Shown here piece by piece: positions 1 through 7,161 of a stretch of DNA of 11,318 bases. Position numbers and translations under genes: made by a program. The notes under the pieces are model-generated. The model had not been told where the DNA came from and did no database searches. It worked only from the letters and a program-made list of their open reading frames with translations. Location of the stretch: the NCBI GenBank assembly GCA_903939555.1, contig CAJAHV010000150.1:1-11318 (forward strand). Reading direction: 5' to 3'. The first letter of the stretch is position 1. Each line of letters begins with the position of its first letter. The DNA comes from an uncultured Alphaproteobacteria bacterium. Its GTDB lineage: Bacteria > Pseudomonadota > Alphaproteobacteria > Sphingomonadales > Sphingomonadaceae.

Positions 1-1
1 C

Positions 2-499
2 CGCCGCCTGTTGACCGGCGATGACCCGGTGCGCTGGTTCTACGATACGCGCACCGAAGGCAGTTCGGGCCAGACCATCGGCGAAGGCGGTGCGGCGCTC
101 GGCGCGCAGCTCGGCACCGCCAACACGCCCGCCGTCAACAACCGCCTGACCTCCAGCCGGCTGAGCACCGGCACGCGGCTGGCGCTGAGCGGCGTGACGA
201 TTATCATCGATGTGCCGCTGGCCGATGGCCATGCCATTGAAGCGCTGGCTGCACAGGCGGTCATGCTGGGCTTTTTGCGGACCCGATTGGGCGTCGCGCG
301 GCCGGCTTCGGCAAGTATCCTCACCCTGTTCAGCCCACGCGACCCCGCAACCCGGCCGCTCGACCTGAGCCCCATCGACGAAGCCCTTCTTGTCGCGCTC
401 TACAAGGCCCCCGCCGACAAGGAGGCAAATGATCAGCGCGCCTTCATGGTCAGCGCCATGGTCGATGATCTGTTCGGCAAGCGCCCGCCCGCGCGCTGA
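2..499 (+). CDS. C-terminal part of a conserved hypothetical protein (5' end outside the window)
   Basis: The reading frame is open from the first bases (Arg-Arg-Leu-Leu-Thr-Gly-Asp-Asp...) to a TGA at 497-499, so about 165 residues are visible and the true start lies to the left. The visible part has the motif PVRWFYDTRTEG near its beginning, a Gly/Ala-rich stretch, a hydrophobic strand (SGVTIIIDVPL), an alanine-rich helix (AIEALAAQAVMLGFLRTRLG) and a C-terminal segment LSPIDEALLVALYKAP followed by MVSAMVDDL. The strand-helix-LxALY pattern resembles small exported proteins of unknown function that I associate with sphingomonads, but I cannot name a family with certainty. No catalytic motif is evident. 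It converges on purB with a 57-bp gap. Confidence is high that this is a gene and low for any function. Confidence 0.8.
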   Translation, partial: RRLLTGDDPVRWFYDTRTEGSSGQTIGEGGAALGAQLGTANTPAVNNRLTSSRLSTGTRLALSGVTIIIDVPLADGHAIEALAAQAVMLGFLRTRLGVARPASASILTLFSPRDPATRPLDLSPIDEALLVALYKAPADKEANDQRAFMVSAMVDDLFGKRPPAR

Positions 500-512
500 C
501 GCGGGAAGGTGC

Positions 513-527
513 CGCCAGCCACTGGCG
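513..527. terminator. Possible weak bidirectional terminator hairpin between convergent genes
   Basis: A perfect 6-bp stem CGCCAG/CTGGCG with a CCA loop lies in the 57-bp gap between the hypothetical gene and the end of purB. There is no T-run on either side, so intrinsic termination is doubtful. It is offered only because of its position between convergent stops. Confidence 0.25.
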
Positions 528-556
528 CGGGACCGCTCCGCCGCCCGGGGGTGCTG

Positions 557-1855
557 TTACCCGAACACCCGGTCGAAGATCGTGTCGACATGCTTGAGAT
601 GATAACCGAGGTCGAACAGCGGTTCGAGTTGGGCGCGCGGCAACAGGGCGGTCACTTCGGCATCGGCCGCCAACAGTTCGAGCAATTGCAGTTGCCCGTC
701 CGATTCCCACACTTTCATCGCGTTGCGCTGGACCAGCCGATAGCTGTCCTCGCGGGATGCGCCGGCCTGTGTGAGCGCCAGCAGGATGCGCTGCGAATGG
801 ATGAGTCCGCCCATCTTGTTGAGGTTCTTCAGCATTCGGTCCGGGTAGATCAGCAGCTTGTCGATGACCTGGGTGAGACGCACCAGCGCGAAATCGAGCG
901 TGACGGTGGCATCGGGGCCGATCATGCGTTCGACCGACGAATGCGAGATGTCGCGTTCGTGCCAGAGCGCGACATTCTCCAGCGCCGGGGTGACGTAACC
1001 ACGCACGAGGCGCGCAAGGCCGGTAAGATTTTCGGTCAGCACCGGGTTGCGCTTGTGCGGCATGGCGCTGCTGCCCTTCTGGCCCGGCGCGAAATACTCC
1101 TCGGCTTCGAGCACTTCGGTGCGCTGCAGATGGCGGATCTCGGTGGCAAGACGCTCGACCGAGCCGGCAACAACACCCAGCGTGGCGAAGAACATTGCAT
1201 GGCGGTCACGCGGGATGACCTGGGTGGAGACGGGCTCCACGGTCAAATTCATCGCCCGGGCGACATGCGCTTCGACCGCCGGGTCGATGTTGGCGAAGGT
1301 GCCGACGGCGCCGGAAATGGCGCAGGTGGCGATTTCCGCGCGTGCCGCGACAATACGCTCGCGGCAGCGGGCGAATTCGGCATAGGCCTGCGCAAGCTTG
1401 AGGCCAAAGGTCGTCGGCTCGGCATGGATGCCGTGGCTGCGGCCCATTGTCGGGGTGTGCTTGTGCTCCATCGCCCGGCGCTTGATGGCGGCGAGCAGTG
1501 CGTCGGTATCGGCGATCAAAATATCGGCGGCACGCGCGAGCTGCACGCTGAGGCATGTGTCGAGCACGTCTGAACTCGTCATGCCCTGGTGGACGAAGCG
1601 CGCTTCGGGGCCGACATGTTCGGCGAGGTTGGTCAGGAAGGCGATCACGTCATGCTTGGTCTCGCGCTCGATTTCGTCGATGCGGGCAACGTCGAACTTG
1701 CCGCGCTCCCATACCGCTTTCGCCGCATCGGCAGGCACAACGCCCAACACGACGAGCGCGTCCATAGCGTGCGCTTCGATCTCGAACCAGATCTGGAAGC
1801 GGGTTTCGGGTTCCCAGAGAGCGACCATCTCGGGGCGGGAATAACGCGGGATCAT
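557..1855 (-). CDS. purB: Adenylosuccinate lyase
   Basis: PurB catalyses two fumarate-releasing eliminations in purine synthesis: SAICAR to AICAR, and adenylosuccinate to AMP. It works in the cytosol as a homotetramer. The 432-residue protein begins MIPRYSRPEMVALWEPETRF, typical for the family. Residues equivalent to the Bacillus subtilis active site sit at the same numbers: H68 (KHD), H89 (FVHQGMTSSD) and H141 (GRSHGIHAEPT). The fumarase/aspartase superfamily signature GSSAMPHKRNP spans about 261-271, with the mobile-loop serines S262/S263. The start at 1855 is chosen over an in-frame ATG 11 codons upstream, because the family begins with MIxRYS and GGAG lies 6 nt before this ATG (1862-1865). 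The stop is TAA. It is divergent from priA and convergent with the gene at the left edge. Nothing looks broken. Confidence 0.97.
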   Translation of the reverse strand: MIPRYSRPEMVALWEPETRFQIWFEIEAHAMDALVVLGVVPADAAKAVWERGKFDVARIDEIERETKHDVIAFLTNLAEHVGPEARFVHQGMTSSDVLDTCLSVQLARAADILIADTDALLAAIKRRAMEHKHTPTMGRSHGIHAEPTTFGLKLAQAYAEFARCRERIVAARAEIATCAISGAVGTFANIDPAVEAHVARAMNLTVEPVSTQVIPRDRHAMFFATLGVVAGSVERLATEIRHLQRTEVLEAEEYFAPGQKGSSAMPHKRNPVLTENLTGLARLVRGYVTPALENVALWHERDISHSSVERMIGPDATVTLDFALVRLTQVIDKLLIYPDRMLKNLNKMGGLIHSQRILLALTQAGASREDSYRLVQRNAMKVWESDGQLQLLELLAADAEVTALLPRAQLEPLFDLGYHLKHVDTIFDRVFG

Positions 1856-1861
1856 GCTAGG

Positions 1862-1865
1862 CTCC
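1862..1865 (-). promoter_or_regulatory. Shine-Dalgarno GGAG of purB
   Basis: Read on the minus strand, GGAG lies 6 nt before the ATG at 1855. It supports that start rather than the longer in-frame start at 1888, which would add a non-conserved extension. Confidence 0.6.
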
Positions 1866-1911
1866 GTTTCTGGCGCGGGGGTTAGCACGGCGCCTGCGCC
1901 GACACTACTCC

Positions 1912-1932
1912 CCCCTCTCTTGCCGGGAGGGG
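1912..1932. repeat. GC-rich hairpin in the purB-priA divergent region
   Basis: CCCCTCTC (1912-1919) and GGGAGGGG (1925-1932) form an 8-bp stem with one G-T pair and a TTGCC loop. It lies in the 100-bp control region between the divergent purB and priA starts. It could be a degenerate REP-like intergenic palindrome or a hairpin in the priA leader. It lies inside the longer reading frame that could be drawn upstream of priA, which argues against that extension being coding. Confidence 0.4.
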
Positions 1933-1955
1933 CAGACGCGCATTACGTGGCGGGC

Positions 1956-4127
1956 GTGAGTGATATCGTGTCTGTTCGCGTCGTCGTTTTCCAGCATGGG
2001 CTGGGGGCGCTCGATTATGCCGTGCCGGCGGGGGTGGTGGCCGCGCCGGGCATGGCGGTAACTGTGCCGCTGGGTCCGCGCACCATCACCGGGGTGGTGT
2101 GGGATGCCGGCCGGCTGGAAGGCCGCGAAGTCGAGGCAAAGCGGCTGCGCCCGTTGACCGCAGTGCTTGATATTCCGCCCTTGTCGGCCCCGATGCGGCG
2201 GCTGTGCGAATGGGTGGCGGATTATTATCTCAGTCCGCTCGCCGGGGTCATCCGCATGGTCTGGCCATCGGTGGCGTTCCTGTCGGCGCGCGAGATCGTG
2301 GAATATCGCCCCGGCGGCCCGGTGCCGGCGCGGTTGACCCCGGCGCGGGTGCAGGCGCTGGCGAGGCTCGATGGCCGGCAGGGGCTGGTGCGCGATCTGG
2401 CGCGCATCGCTCAGGTGTCGGAAGCCGTCATCCGTGGCCTCGTCCAGGGCGGCACGCTGCTGCCGGTGCTGGTCGGGGTCGATGCCACCCTGGCGCAACC
2501 CGACCCTGATTTCGCGCCGCCGCAGCTGGAGGCGGCGCAGGCCGAGGCGGCGCTGGCCATCGTCCATGCCGTCGCCGATGGCGGCTTTGCGCCCTATTTG
2601 CTCGAAGGCGTCACCGGATCGGGCAAGACCGAAGTCTATTTCGAAGCGGTCGCCGAAGCGATCCGGCAGGGCGGGCAAGCGTTGGTACTGGTGCCCGAAA
2701 TCGCGTTGACCGCGCCATGGCTGGCGCGCTTTGCGGCGCGTTTCGGCTGCGCGCCAGTCGCGTGGCACAGCGATCTGAAGGCCAGCGAGCGCCGCGCCGC
2801 CTGGGCCGCCATCGCCGATGGCCGCGCCAAGGTTGTTGTTGGCGCACGCTCGGCGCTGTTCCTGCCCTTTGCCGATCTGCGCGTCACCATCGTCGATGAA
2901 GCGCATGAGACGAGCTTCAAGCAGGAAGAAGGCGTCCACTATCACGCCCGCGACGTGGCGGTCATGCGAGCCCGTGAGGAGGCGGCGACAGTCGTCCTTG
3001 CCACCGCCACGCCGGCGATCGAAACTCAGGTGCAGGCGGCCAAGGGCACCTATCGCCACCTCGTACTGCCGTCGCGCTTTGGTGGGGCGCAGATGCCCGA
3101 CATCGCCGCGGTAGATCTGCGCCGCTATCCGCCGACGCGCGGTGCGTGGCTGAGTCCGCCGCTCGTCGCTGCCGTTTCCGCAACGCTGGCCAAGGGCGAA
3201 CAGGCGCTGCTCTTCCTCAACCGCCGCGGCTATGCACCACTGACGCTGTGCCGGGCGTGCGGCGAGCGCATCCAATGCCCCAATTGCACCGCCTGGATGG
3301 TCGAGCATCGCCTGTCGAAGCGGCTTGCATGCCATCATTGCGGCCATCAGACGCCGGTGCCGCCGGCGTGCCCGGCGTGCGGTGAGGAGGATGCGCTGGT
3401 GGCCTGCGGGCCGGGCGTCGAGCGCATCGCCGAGGAAGTGACGCGGACGTGGCCAGCGGCGCGCGTGGCGTTGGTGACGTCGGACACGATCAACTCTCCG
3501 GCGCGGGCAGCGGCGTTGGTGCAGGCGGTCGAGCGCCGCGAAATCGACGTGCTGATCGGCACCCAGATGGTCACCAAGGGCTATCATTTCCCCGAACTGA
3601 CGCTGGTCGGGGTGATCGATGCCGATCTCGGGCTGGCCGGGGGAGACCTGCGTGCCGGGGAACGCACCTTTCAGCAGGTGGCGCAGGTGGCCGGGCGTGC
3701 CGGGCGTGGCGCCAAGCCGGGGCATGTGCTGATCCAGACCCACCAGCCCGAAGCGCGTTTGATGCGGGCATTGGTCGCCGGCGACCCGGCGGCCTTTTAT
3801 GCAGCCGAGACCGAAGCGCGGCGTGACCTGATGCTGCCGCCATTCGGGCGGCTGGCAGCGATCATCGTGTCATCGGAAGATGCCGGCGCGGCACTCGCGG
3901 CGGCGCGTGCCATCGGTGCGGCAGCGCCGATGCTGGAAGGGTTGAGCGTTCTCGGGCCTGCCGCCGCGCCACTGGCGATGCTGCGCGGCCGCCATCGCCA
4001 GCGCTTGCTGGTCCAGGCGCGGCGCACATTGGCCCTCCAACAGGTGCTGCGCGACTGGCTGGGCGGGGTGGCGGTCCCGGGTAATGTGCGGGTTGTAGTC
4101 GATATCGACCCGTATAGTTTCGTGTGA
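1956..4127 (+). CDS. priA: Primosomal protein N', replication-restart DNA helicase PriA
   Basis: PriA recognises stalled or repaired forks and loads the replisome away from oriC; it is a 3'-5' superfamily 2 helicase. From the proposed GTG the protein has 723 residues, close to the 732 of E. coli PriA. The N-terminal DNA-binding part starts VSDIVSVRVVVFQHGLGALDYAVP. Walker A GVTGSGKT is at 218-225 and the DEAH box (VDEAHETSFKQEE) at 314-317. Eight zinc-binding cysteines lie in four CxxC pairs between 432 and 475. Motif V (GTQMVTKGYHFPE) starts near 535 and motif VI (QVAGRAGRG) near 577. The start is uncertain: GTG codons at 1947, 1956 and 1968 are all possible, none with a good Shine-Dalgarno. 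An in-frame ATG at 1854 would add 34 non-conserved Pro/Gly-rich residues and overlap the purB start. The stop is TGA. Confidence 0.97.
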   Translation: MSDIVSVRVVVFQHGLGALDYAVPAGVVAAPGMAVTVPLGPRTITGVVWDAGRLEGREVEAKRLRPLTAVLDIPPLSAPMRRLCEWVADYYLSPLAGVIRMVWPSVAFLSAREIVEYRPGGPVPARLTPARVQALARLDGRQGLVRDLARIAQVSEAVIRGLVQGGTLLPVLVGVDATLAQPDPDFAPPQLEAAQAEAALAIVHAVADGGFAPYLLEGVTGSGKTEVYFEAVAEAIRQGGQALVLVPEIALTAPWLARFAARFGCAPVAWHSDLKASERRAAWAAIADGRAKVVVGARSALFLPFADLRVTIVDEAHETSFKQEEGVHYHARDVAVMRAREEAATVVLATATPAIETQVQAAKGTYRHLVLPSRFGGAQMPDIAAVDLRRYPPTRGAWLSPPLVAAVSATLAKGEQALLFLNRRGYAPLTLCRACGERIQCPNCTAWMVEHRLSKRLACHHCGHQTPVPPACPACGEEDALVACGPGVERIAEEVTRTWPAARVALVTSDTINSPARAAALVQAVERREIDVLIGTQMVTKGYHFPELTLVGVIDADLGLAGGDLRAGERTFQQVAQVAGRAGRGAKPGHVLIQTHQPEARLMRALVAGDPAAFYAAETEARRDLMLPPFGRLAAIIVSSEDAGAALAAARAIGAAAPMLEGLSVLGPAAAPLAMLRGRHRQRLLVQARRTLALQQVLRDWLGGVAVPGNVRVVVDIDPYSFV

Positions 4128-4134
4128 CCCCCCC

Positions 4135-4152
4135 TCCTTGCCCCGCCAAGGG
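4135..4152. terminator. Candidate bidirectional terminator between priA and the lactonase gene
   Basis: TCCTTG (4135-4140) pairs with CAAGGG (4147-4152), giving a 6-bp stem with one T-G pair and a CCCCGC loop. It sits in the 40-bp gap between two convergent stops. There is no T-run, so it is at best a weak intrinsic terminator. Confidence 0.3.
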
Positions 4153-4167
4153 CTGGCGCCGGGACGT

Positions 4168-5016
4168 TCAGCCGGCGAATGTGTGCGCCGCCAGACCGAT
4201 GCGGCCCGCTGCGACCTCGAACAGCGCGCCGCCGGCCGCCTCGTCAACGCCCTCGCTCGCCGAGGTGACGAACATCCGGTCGAGCCGCTCGCCAGCAAAA
4301 CTTACGCTGCTGGTCTGCGAGGCGGGCAGGGTGATGATCTGGTCGACCATCGCGTCGGGCCGTAGCCGAACCACCCGCCCGGCACCCCAGCACGCCACCC
4401 ACAGGCCACCCTCGTTGTCGAAGGTCATGCCATCGGGACTGCCCTCGTCGCTGGAGAACTGGCGGAACAGCGCGCGCGGGCCCAGGCTGCCGTCGGCGCG
4501 AACGGCGAAGCGGTAGATACGCCCCGCGACCGAATCGGTGTGGAAAAGGGTGCCGCCGTCGGCGCTGATCGCCGGGCCATTGGCGACGCTGTAGCCGCTG
4601 TCGAGCCGGGTCAGCCGGCCATCGGGATCATAGCGATAAAGACTGCCGGTCGGCGTGTCGCACGCCATCGGCATGGTGCCGAAATATAATCGGCCGGCCG
4701 CATCCGCTTTGGCATCGTTGAGGCGATGCTGTGGCAGGTCGGGCTCGGGCGCTGCCAGCAACGTCACAACCAGAGGGTCGAGCGTCAGGGTTGCAATGCC
4801 GTCCTTAGTGCCGGCGATGAAACCCGGCGCGCTGCGACGCTCGATCACCCAGCCGGTCGGGGTAGGCAGGTCCCAGCAGGTGACGCTGTCATCGCTTGGC
4901 CGCAAGCGGTTGAGCTTTTTGCCAAGGATATCGACCCAGAAAAGCGCCTGTTCGGAAGGCGACCAGATCGGGCCTTCGCCAAGCCGGTCGCGGCGGTCGC
5001 GGGGAATCATGCGCAT
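4168..5016 (-). CDS. SMP-30/gluconolactonase/LRE-family sugar lactonase, probably galactonolactonase
   Basis: This 282-residue protein is a six-bladed beta-propeller lactonase that opens aldonolactones with a divalent metal. The expected ligand residues are present: E14 in LGEGPIW, N146 in SVANGPAIS and D195 in GSPDGM, plus the substrate-loop Asn-Asp at N100-D101 (HRLNDAKAD). Repeated blade motifs such as GRLYFGTM and GGLWVACW are visible. No signal peptide is seen, so it is cytosolic. Its divergent neighbour is galactose dehydrogenase, so the natural substrate is most likely D-galactono-lactone, giving galactonate. That assignment is from context; L-arabinono- or gluconolactone cannot be excluded by sequence. 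Two starts are possible, M1 at 5016 and M3 at 5010. Neither has a clear Shine-Dalgarno. Confidence 0.9.
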   Translation of the reverse strand: MRMIPRDRRDRLGEGPIWSPSEQALFWVDILGKKLNRLRPSDDSVTCWDLPTPTGWVIERRSAPGFIAGTKDGIATLTLDPLVVTLLAAPEPDLPQHRLNDAKADAAGRLYFGTMPMACDTPTGSLYRYDPDGRLTRLDSGYSVANGPAISADGGTLFHTDSVAGRIYRFAVRADGSLGPRALFRQFSSDEGSPDGMTFDNEGGLWVACWGAGRVVRLRPDAMVDQIITLPASQTSSVSFAGERLDRMFVTSASEGVDEAAGGALFEVAAGRIGLAAHTFAG

Positions 5017-5046
5017 GGCCAGAGGCTAGCCGCCGCCGGAGCACGG

Positions 5047-5179
5047 CGCTAGAGTTGATTGCAGTCGAGCGGCACCGGCCCGCTCCCCCGCCCGGCCAGC
5101 CAAGTCATTGTACAATATGGGTGGACGGGCGGGGGAGCGGGCCGGTGCCAACTCCACTTTACTGCAATAGTCTCTAGCG
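5047..5179. repeat. 133-bp nested palindromic element, possibly a MITE, between lactonase and galactose dehydrogenase
   Basis: Outer arms 5047-5065 and 5161-5179 match in inverted orientation at 16 of 19 positions (CGCTAGAG, three variable bases, ATTGCAGT). Inner arms 5071-5094 and 5126-5149 are a perfect 24-bp inverted repeat beginning GGCACCGGCCCGCTC. Pairing continues inward as two CCA/TGG blocks separated by single mismatches. The apex holds the perfect 10-bp palindrome ATTGTACAAT (5107-5116). The arms are separated by 5 nt on the left and 11 nt on the right. CTAG stands near both ends (5049-5052 and 5174-5177), as would a target-site copy of an insertion element, although CTAG is itself palindromic. 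No coding capacity is seen. The element fills most of the 170-bp divergent control region. Confidence 0.85.
5107..5116. promoter_or_regulatory. Palindrome ATTGTACAAT at the apex of the element
   Basis: This is a perfect 10-bp palindrome. It contains TACAAT on both strands, which matches the sigma-70 -10 consensus at 5 of 6 bases. No -35-like hexamer is found 16-18 nt away on either strand, so it may be an operator half, a bidirectional -10-like site, or only the apical loop of the hairpin. Confidence 0.25.
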
Positions 5180-5186
5180 GTGATCC

Positions 5187-6098
5187 ATGCAGCCTATTCG
5201 CCTCGCCCTTGTCGGCATCGGCAAAATTGCCCGCGACCAGCATCTGCCGGCGATTGCCGCCGATGCCGGGTTTACGCTGGTCGCCGGCGTGAGCCGCAAT
5301 GCCCGGCTTGAGGGGGTGGCACATTTTGCCGATCTGGCAGGGTTGCTCGCCTCAGGGTTGCCCGTTGATGCCGTGTCACTGTGCACGCCGCCGCAGGGAC
5401 GGCATCTTGTGGCGGCACAGGCGCTGGCGGCGGGATGGCATGTGATGCTCGAAAAACCGCCAGGGGTGACGTTGGCCGAAGTGCAGGGCCTTCAGCCCGG
5501 CAACCGCACCCTGTATGCCAGTTGGCATTCGCGCGCTGCCGCCGGCGTGGCACCGGCGCGCGTCTGGCTGGCCGGGCGCCGCATAGTGTCGGCCCGGATC
5601 ATGTGGCGCGAGGATATTCGCCGCTGGCACCCGGGGCAGGATTGGATCCTGGCCAGTGGTGGCATGGGCGTGTTCGACCCTGGCATCAACGCGCTGTCGA
5701 TCCTCACCGAAATCCTGCCGGCTCCGGTGGAGGTTGTGGCGGCGCGGCTGGCCGTGCCCGCCAACCGTGCGTCGCCGATCGCAGCTTGGTTGACGCTGGC
5801 CTTCGGTGCTGTCGACATCACAGCGGAATTCGATTTCCTGCACACGGGACAGCAGCAGTGGGACATTGTCATCGAAACCACCGACGGGCATCTGGCGTTG
5901 CGCAATGGCGGCGCGGAGCTGGCCATCAACGGGATCGCGCAGCCCTTGGTCGACGGTGGTGAATATCCCGCTCTGTACCGGCGCTTTGCGGCCTTGATCG
6001 CCGCCGGGCAAAGTGATTGTGATCTGGCGCCACTGGCACTCGTCACCGAGGCGCTGGCGCGGGGAGAAACCATCACGGTGTCACCGTTCGATTTTTGA
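5187..6098 (+). CDS. gal: D-galactose 1-dehydrogenase (Gfo/Idh/MocA family)
   Basis: This enzyme oxidises D-galactose at C1 with NAD(P)+ to galactonolactone, the first step of the De Ley-Doudoroff pathway. The 303-residue protein resembles, from memory, Pseudomonas fluorescens galactose dehydrogenase along its whole length: MQPIRLALVGIGKIARDQHLP at the N terminus, CTPPQGR at 66-72, EKPP at 89-92, WHSR at 113-116 and the block REDIRRWHPGQ at 141-151. The nucleotide-binding motif GxGKIA is at 10-15. K90, H148, D164 and N168 (GVFDPGINAL) correspond to residues implicated in catalysis in the related Azospirillum L-arabinose 1-dehydrogenase, so L-arabinose may also be a substrate. A loop near 100-107 is a few residues shorter than in the Pseudomonas enzyme. 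The ATG has only a closely spaced GGTGA (5179-5183), which touches the end of the upstream palindrome. Divergent lactonase and nearby galactosidases support galactose. Confidence 0.92.
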   Translation: MQPIRLALVGIGKIARDQHLPAIAADAGFTLVAGVSRNARLEGVAHFADLAGLLASGLPVDAVSLCTPPQGRHLVAAQALAAGWHVMLEKPPGVTLAEVQGLQPGNRTLYASWHSRAAAGVAPARVWLAGRRIVSARIMWREDIRRWHPGQDWILASGGMGVFDPGINALSILTEILPAPVEVVAARLAVPANRASPIAAWLTLAFGAVDITAEFDFLHTGQQQWDIVIETTDGHLALRNGGAELAINGIAQPLVDGGEYPALYRRFAALIAAGQSDCDLAPLALVTEALARGETITVSPFDF

Positions 6099-6101
6099 AA
6101 C

Positions 6102-6125
6102 GCAGCGGGGCTGCAACTTTTTCGA
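6102..6125 (+). terminator. Rho-independent terminator of galactose dehydrogenase
   Basis: GCAGC (6102-6106) and GCTGC (6110-6114) form a perfect 5-bp GC-rich stem with a GGG loop. AAC and a run of five T follow (6118-6122). It starts 3 nt after the stop codon. On the opposite strand no T-run follows the stem directly, so it serves the plus-strand gene better than the convergent one. Confidence 0.6.
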
Positions 6126-6139
6126 ATTGGCCGGTCTTT

Positions 6140-6922
6140 TTACTGCGCCGTCCAACCGCCATCGATCGGCATTGCTGTTCCGGTAATTTGTGCAGCGGCC
6201 GGGCTTGCGAGAAAGGCGGCGAGTTCGCCGATCTGTTCGGGGGTGGCGAACTGCCGCGACGGTTGCTTTTCGACGAGCAGTCTTTCGGTCGCGGCCTCGA
6301 TCGTGATTCCATTGGCGGCGGCCAAGGCCTCGATCTGCTTCTGCACCAGCGGGGTGTGGACCCAGCCCGGGCAAATCGTGTTGCAGGTGATGCCGGTGCC
6401 GGCATTTTCCAGCGCTACCACCTTGCTGAAGCCGACGACGCCGTGCTTGGCCGCGACATAAGCCGATTTGTTCGGACTGCCGACCAGGCCATGGACCGAC
6501 CCGATGTTGATGATGCGGCCGAAACCTCTGGCCTGCATGTGCGGCAGCGCGGCCTGTGTGCCGAGGAACACGCCCGACAGGTTGATGGCGATGATTGCAT
6601 TCCATTTGTCGATAGGGAACTTGTCGACGGTTTCGGTGTACTGGATGCCGGCATTGTTGACGAGAATGTCGATCGAACCATAGCTGTCGACGCACAGATC
6701 GATCATCGCCTTGACCTCGGCGGGCTTGGAGACATCGGCGTCGCTGTAGGCGACCTTGACCCCATATCGGGCTGCGAGCCGGGCGCGTTCGGCCTCGATT
6801 GTCGCGACGTCGCCGAAACCGTTGATTACCAGGTTGACGCCCTTGGATGCCAGAATGGCGGCAATGCCCAACCCGATACCACTGGTTGAGCCGGTTACAA
6901 CGGCATTGAGACCTTTCAGCAT
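6140..6922 (-). CDS. bdhA: D-3-hydroxybutyrate dehydrogenase (short-chain dehydrogenase)
   Basis: This enzyme interconverts D-3-hydroxybutyrate and acetoacetate with NAD(H), in the degradation of polyhydroxybutyrate. The protein has 260 residues, normal for the family, and ends GTAMPIDGGWTAQ. The cofactor motif TGSTSGIGLGI is at 10-20 and NNAG at 89-92. The catalytic residues are S142, Y155 and K159. Substrate-specific residues known from Pseudomonas fragi 3-hydroxybutyrate dehydrogenase are at the same numbers: Q94 (AGIQ), H144 (SVHGLV), K152 (NKSAY), W187 (CPGWV) and Q196 (QKQI). This makes it a true hydroxybutyrate enzyme rather than a generic sugar SDR. The ATG is preceded by GGGGA with a 6-nt spacer (6929-6933). 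It converges on galactose dehydrogenase. Its upstream neighbour on the same strand is 239 bp away, so it probably has its own promoter. Confidence 0.94.
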   Translation of the reverse strand: MLKGLNAVVTGSTSGIGLGIAAILASKGVNLVINGFGDVATIEAERARLAARYGVKVAYSDADVSKPAEVKAMIDLCVDSYGSIDILVNNAGIQYTETVDKFPIDKWNAIIAINLSGVFLGTQAALPHMQARGFGRIINIGSVHGLVGSPNKSAYVAAKHGVVGFSKVVALENAGTGITCNTICPGWVHTPLVQKQIEALAAANGITIEAATERLLVEKQPSRQFATPEQIGELAAFLASPAAAQITGTAMPIDGGWTAQ

Positions 6923-7161
6923 TGGATTTCCCCGACGCCGAGTTGCGCCCCGATCGGCACACCAGCTGACGCCATTTTCAAGTTATGCAGCAGTCGCAGC
7001 GAATCATCGCCGCCGCATCGTTTAATGCGCAACACCCCCTTCATCTACCGGTAATTCAATGTCGTACAATGGCGGGTCGGGGTGCGGTTGCGTCCGGCCT
7101 CTCCCTGTTCGCGCGCTCCTCAATCGTTACAGAGTGAGCAGCTAACGACAAGGTGGCGTGG
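6923..7161. other. Intergenic region upstream of bdhA and downstream of the beta-galactosidase gene
   Basis: This 239-bp gap is the largest in the window. I see no supported gene in it. It should hold the bdhA promoter, but no convincing -35/-10 pair can be named. Small dyads are present: CGCAT/ATGCG at 7014-7018 and 7025-7029 around CGTTTA, and the 8-bp palindrome TACCGGTA at 7046-7053. Either could be an operator. CGTTA/TAACG near 7124-7145 is a loose dyad past the end of the galactosidase gene, not a clear terminator. Confidence 0.5.

Noticed and set aside
509..1573. 354-codon open frame on the plus strand opposite purB
   Set aside because: Antisense to purB; the composition is low-quality and no family motif is present. 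The purB frame has all its catalytic residues.
1905..3743. 612-codon open frame on the minus strand opposite priA
   Set aside because: It lies fully antisense to a clear priA with all helicase and zinc motifs. Its translation is Arg/His/Gln-rich without domains, typical of a GC-rich antisense shadow.
5071..5149. Intrinsic terminator interpretation of the 24-bp inverted repeat
   Set aside because: It lies upstream of two divergent genes rather than after a stop codon, has a long apical part and no T-run after either arm.
6095..6889. 264-codon open frame on the plus strand opposite bdhA
   Set aside because: Antisense shadow of an SDR gene; it starts within the end of galactose dehydrogenase, overlaps its terminator and has no recognisable domain.
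7069..7137. 22-codon plus-strand frame in the bdhA upstream gap (MAGRGAVASG...)
   Set aside because: No ribosome binding site and no recognisable feature; such short frames arise by chance.
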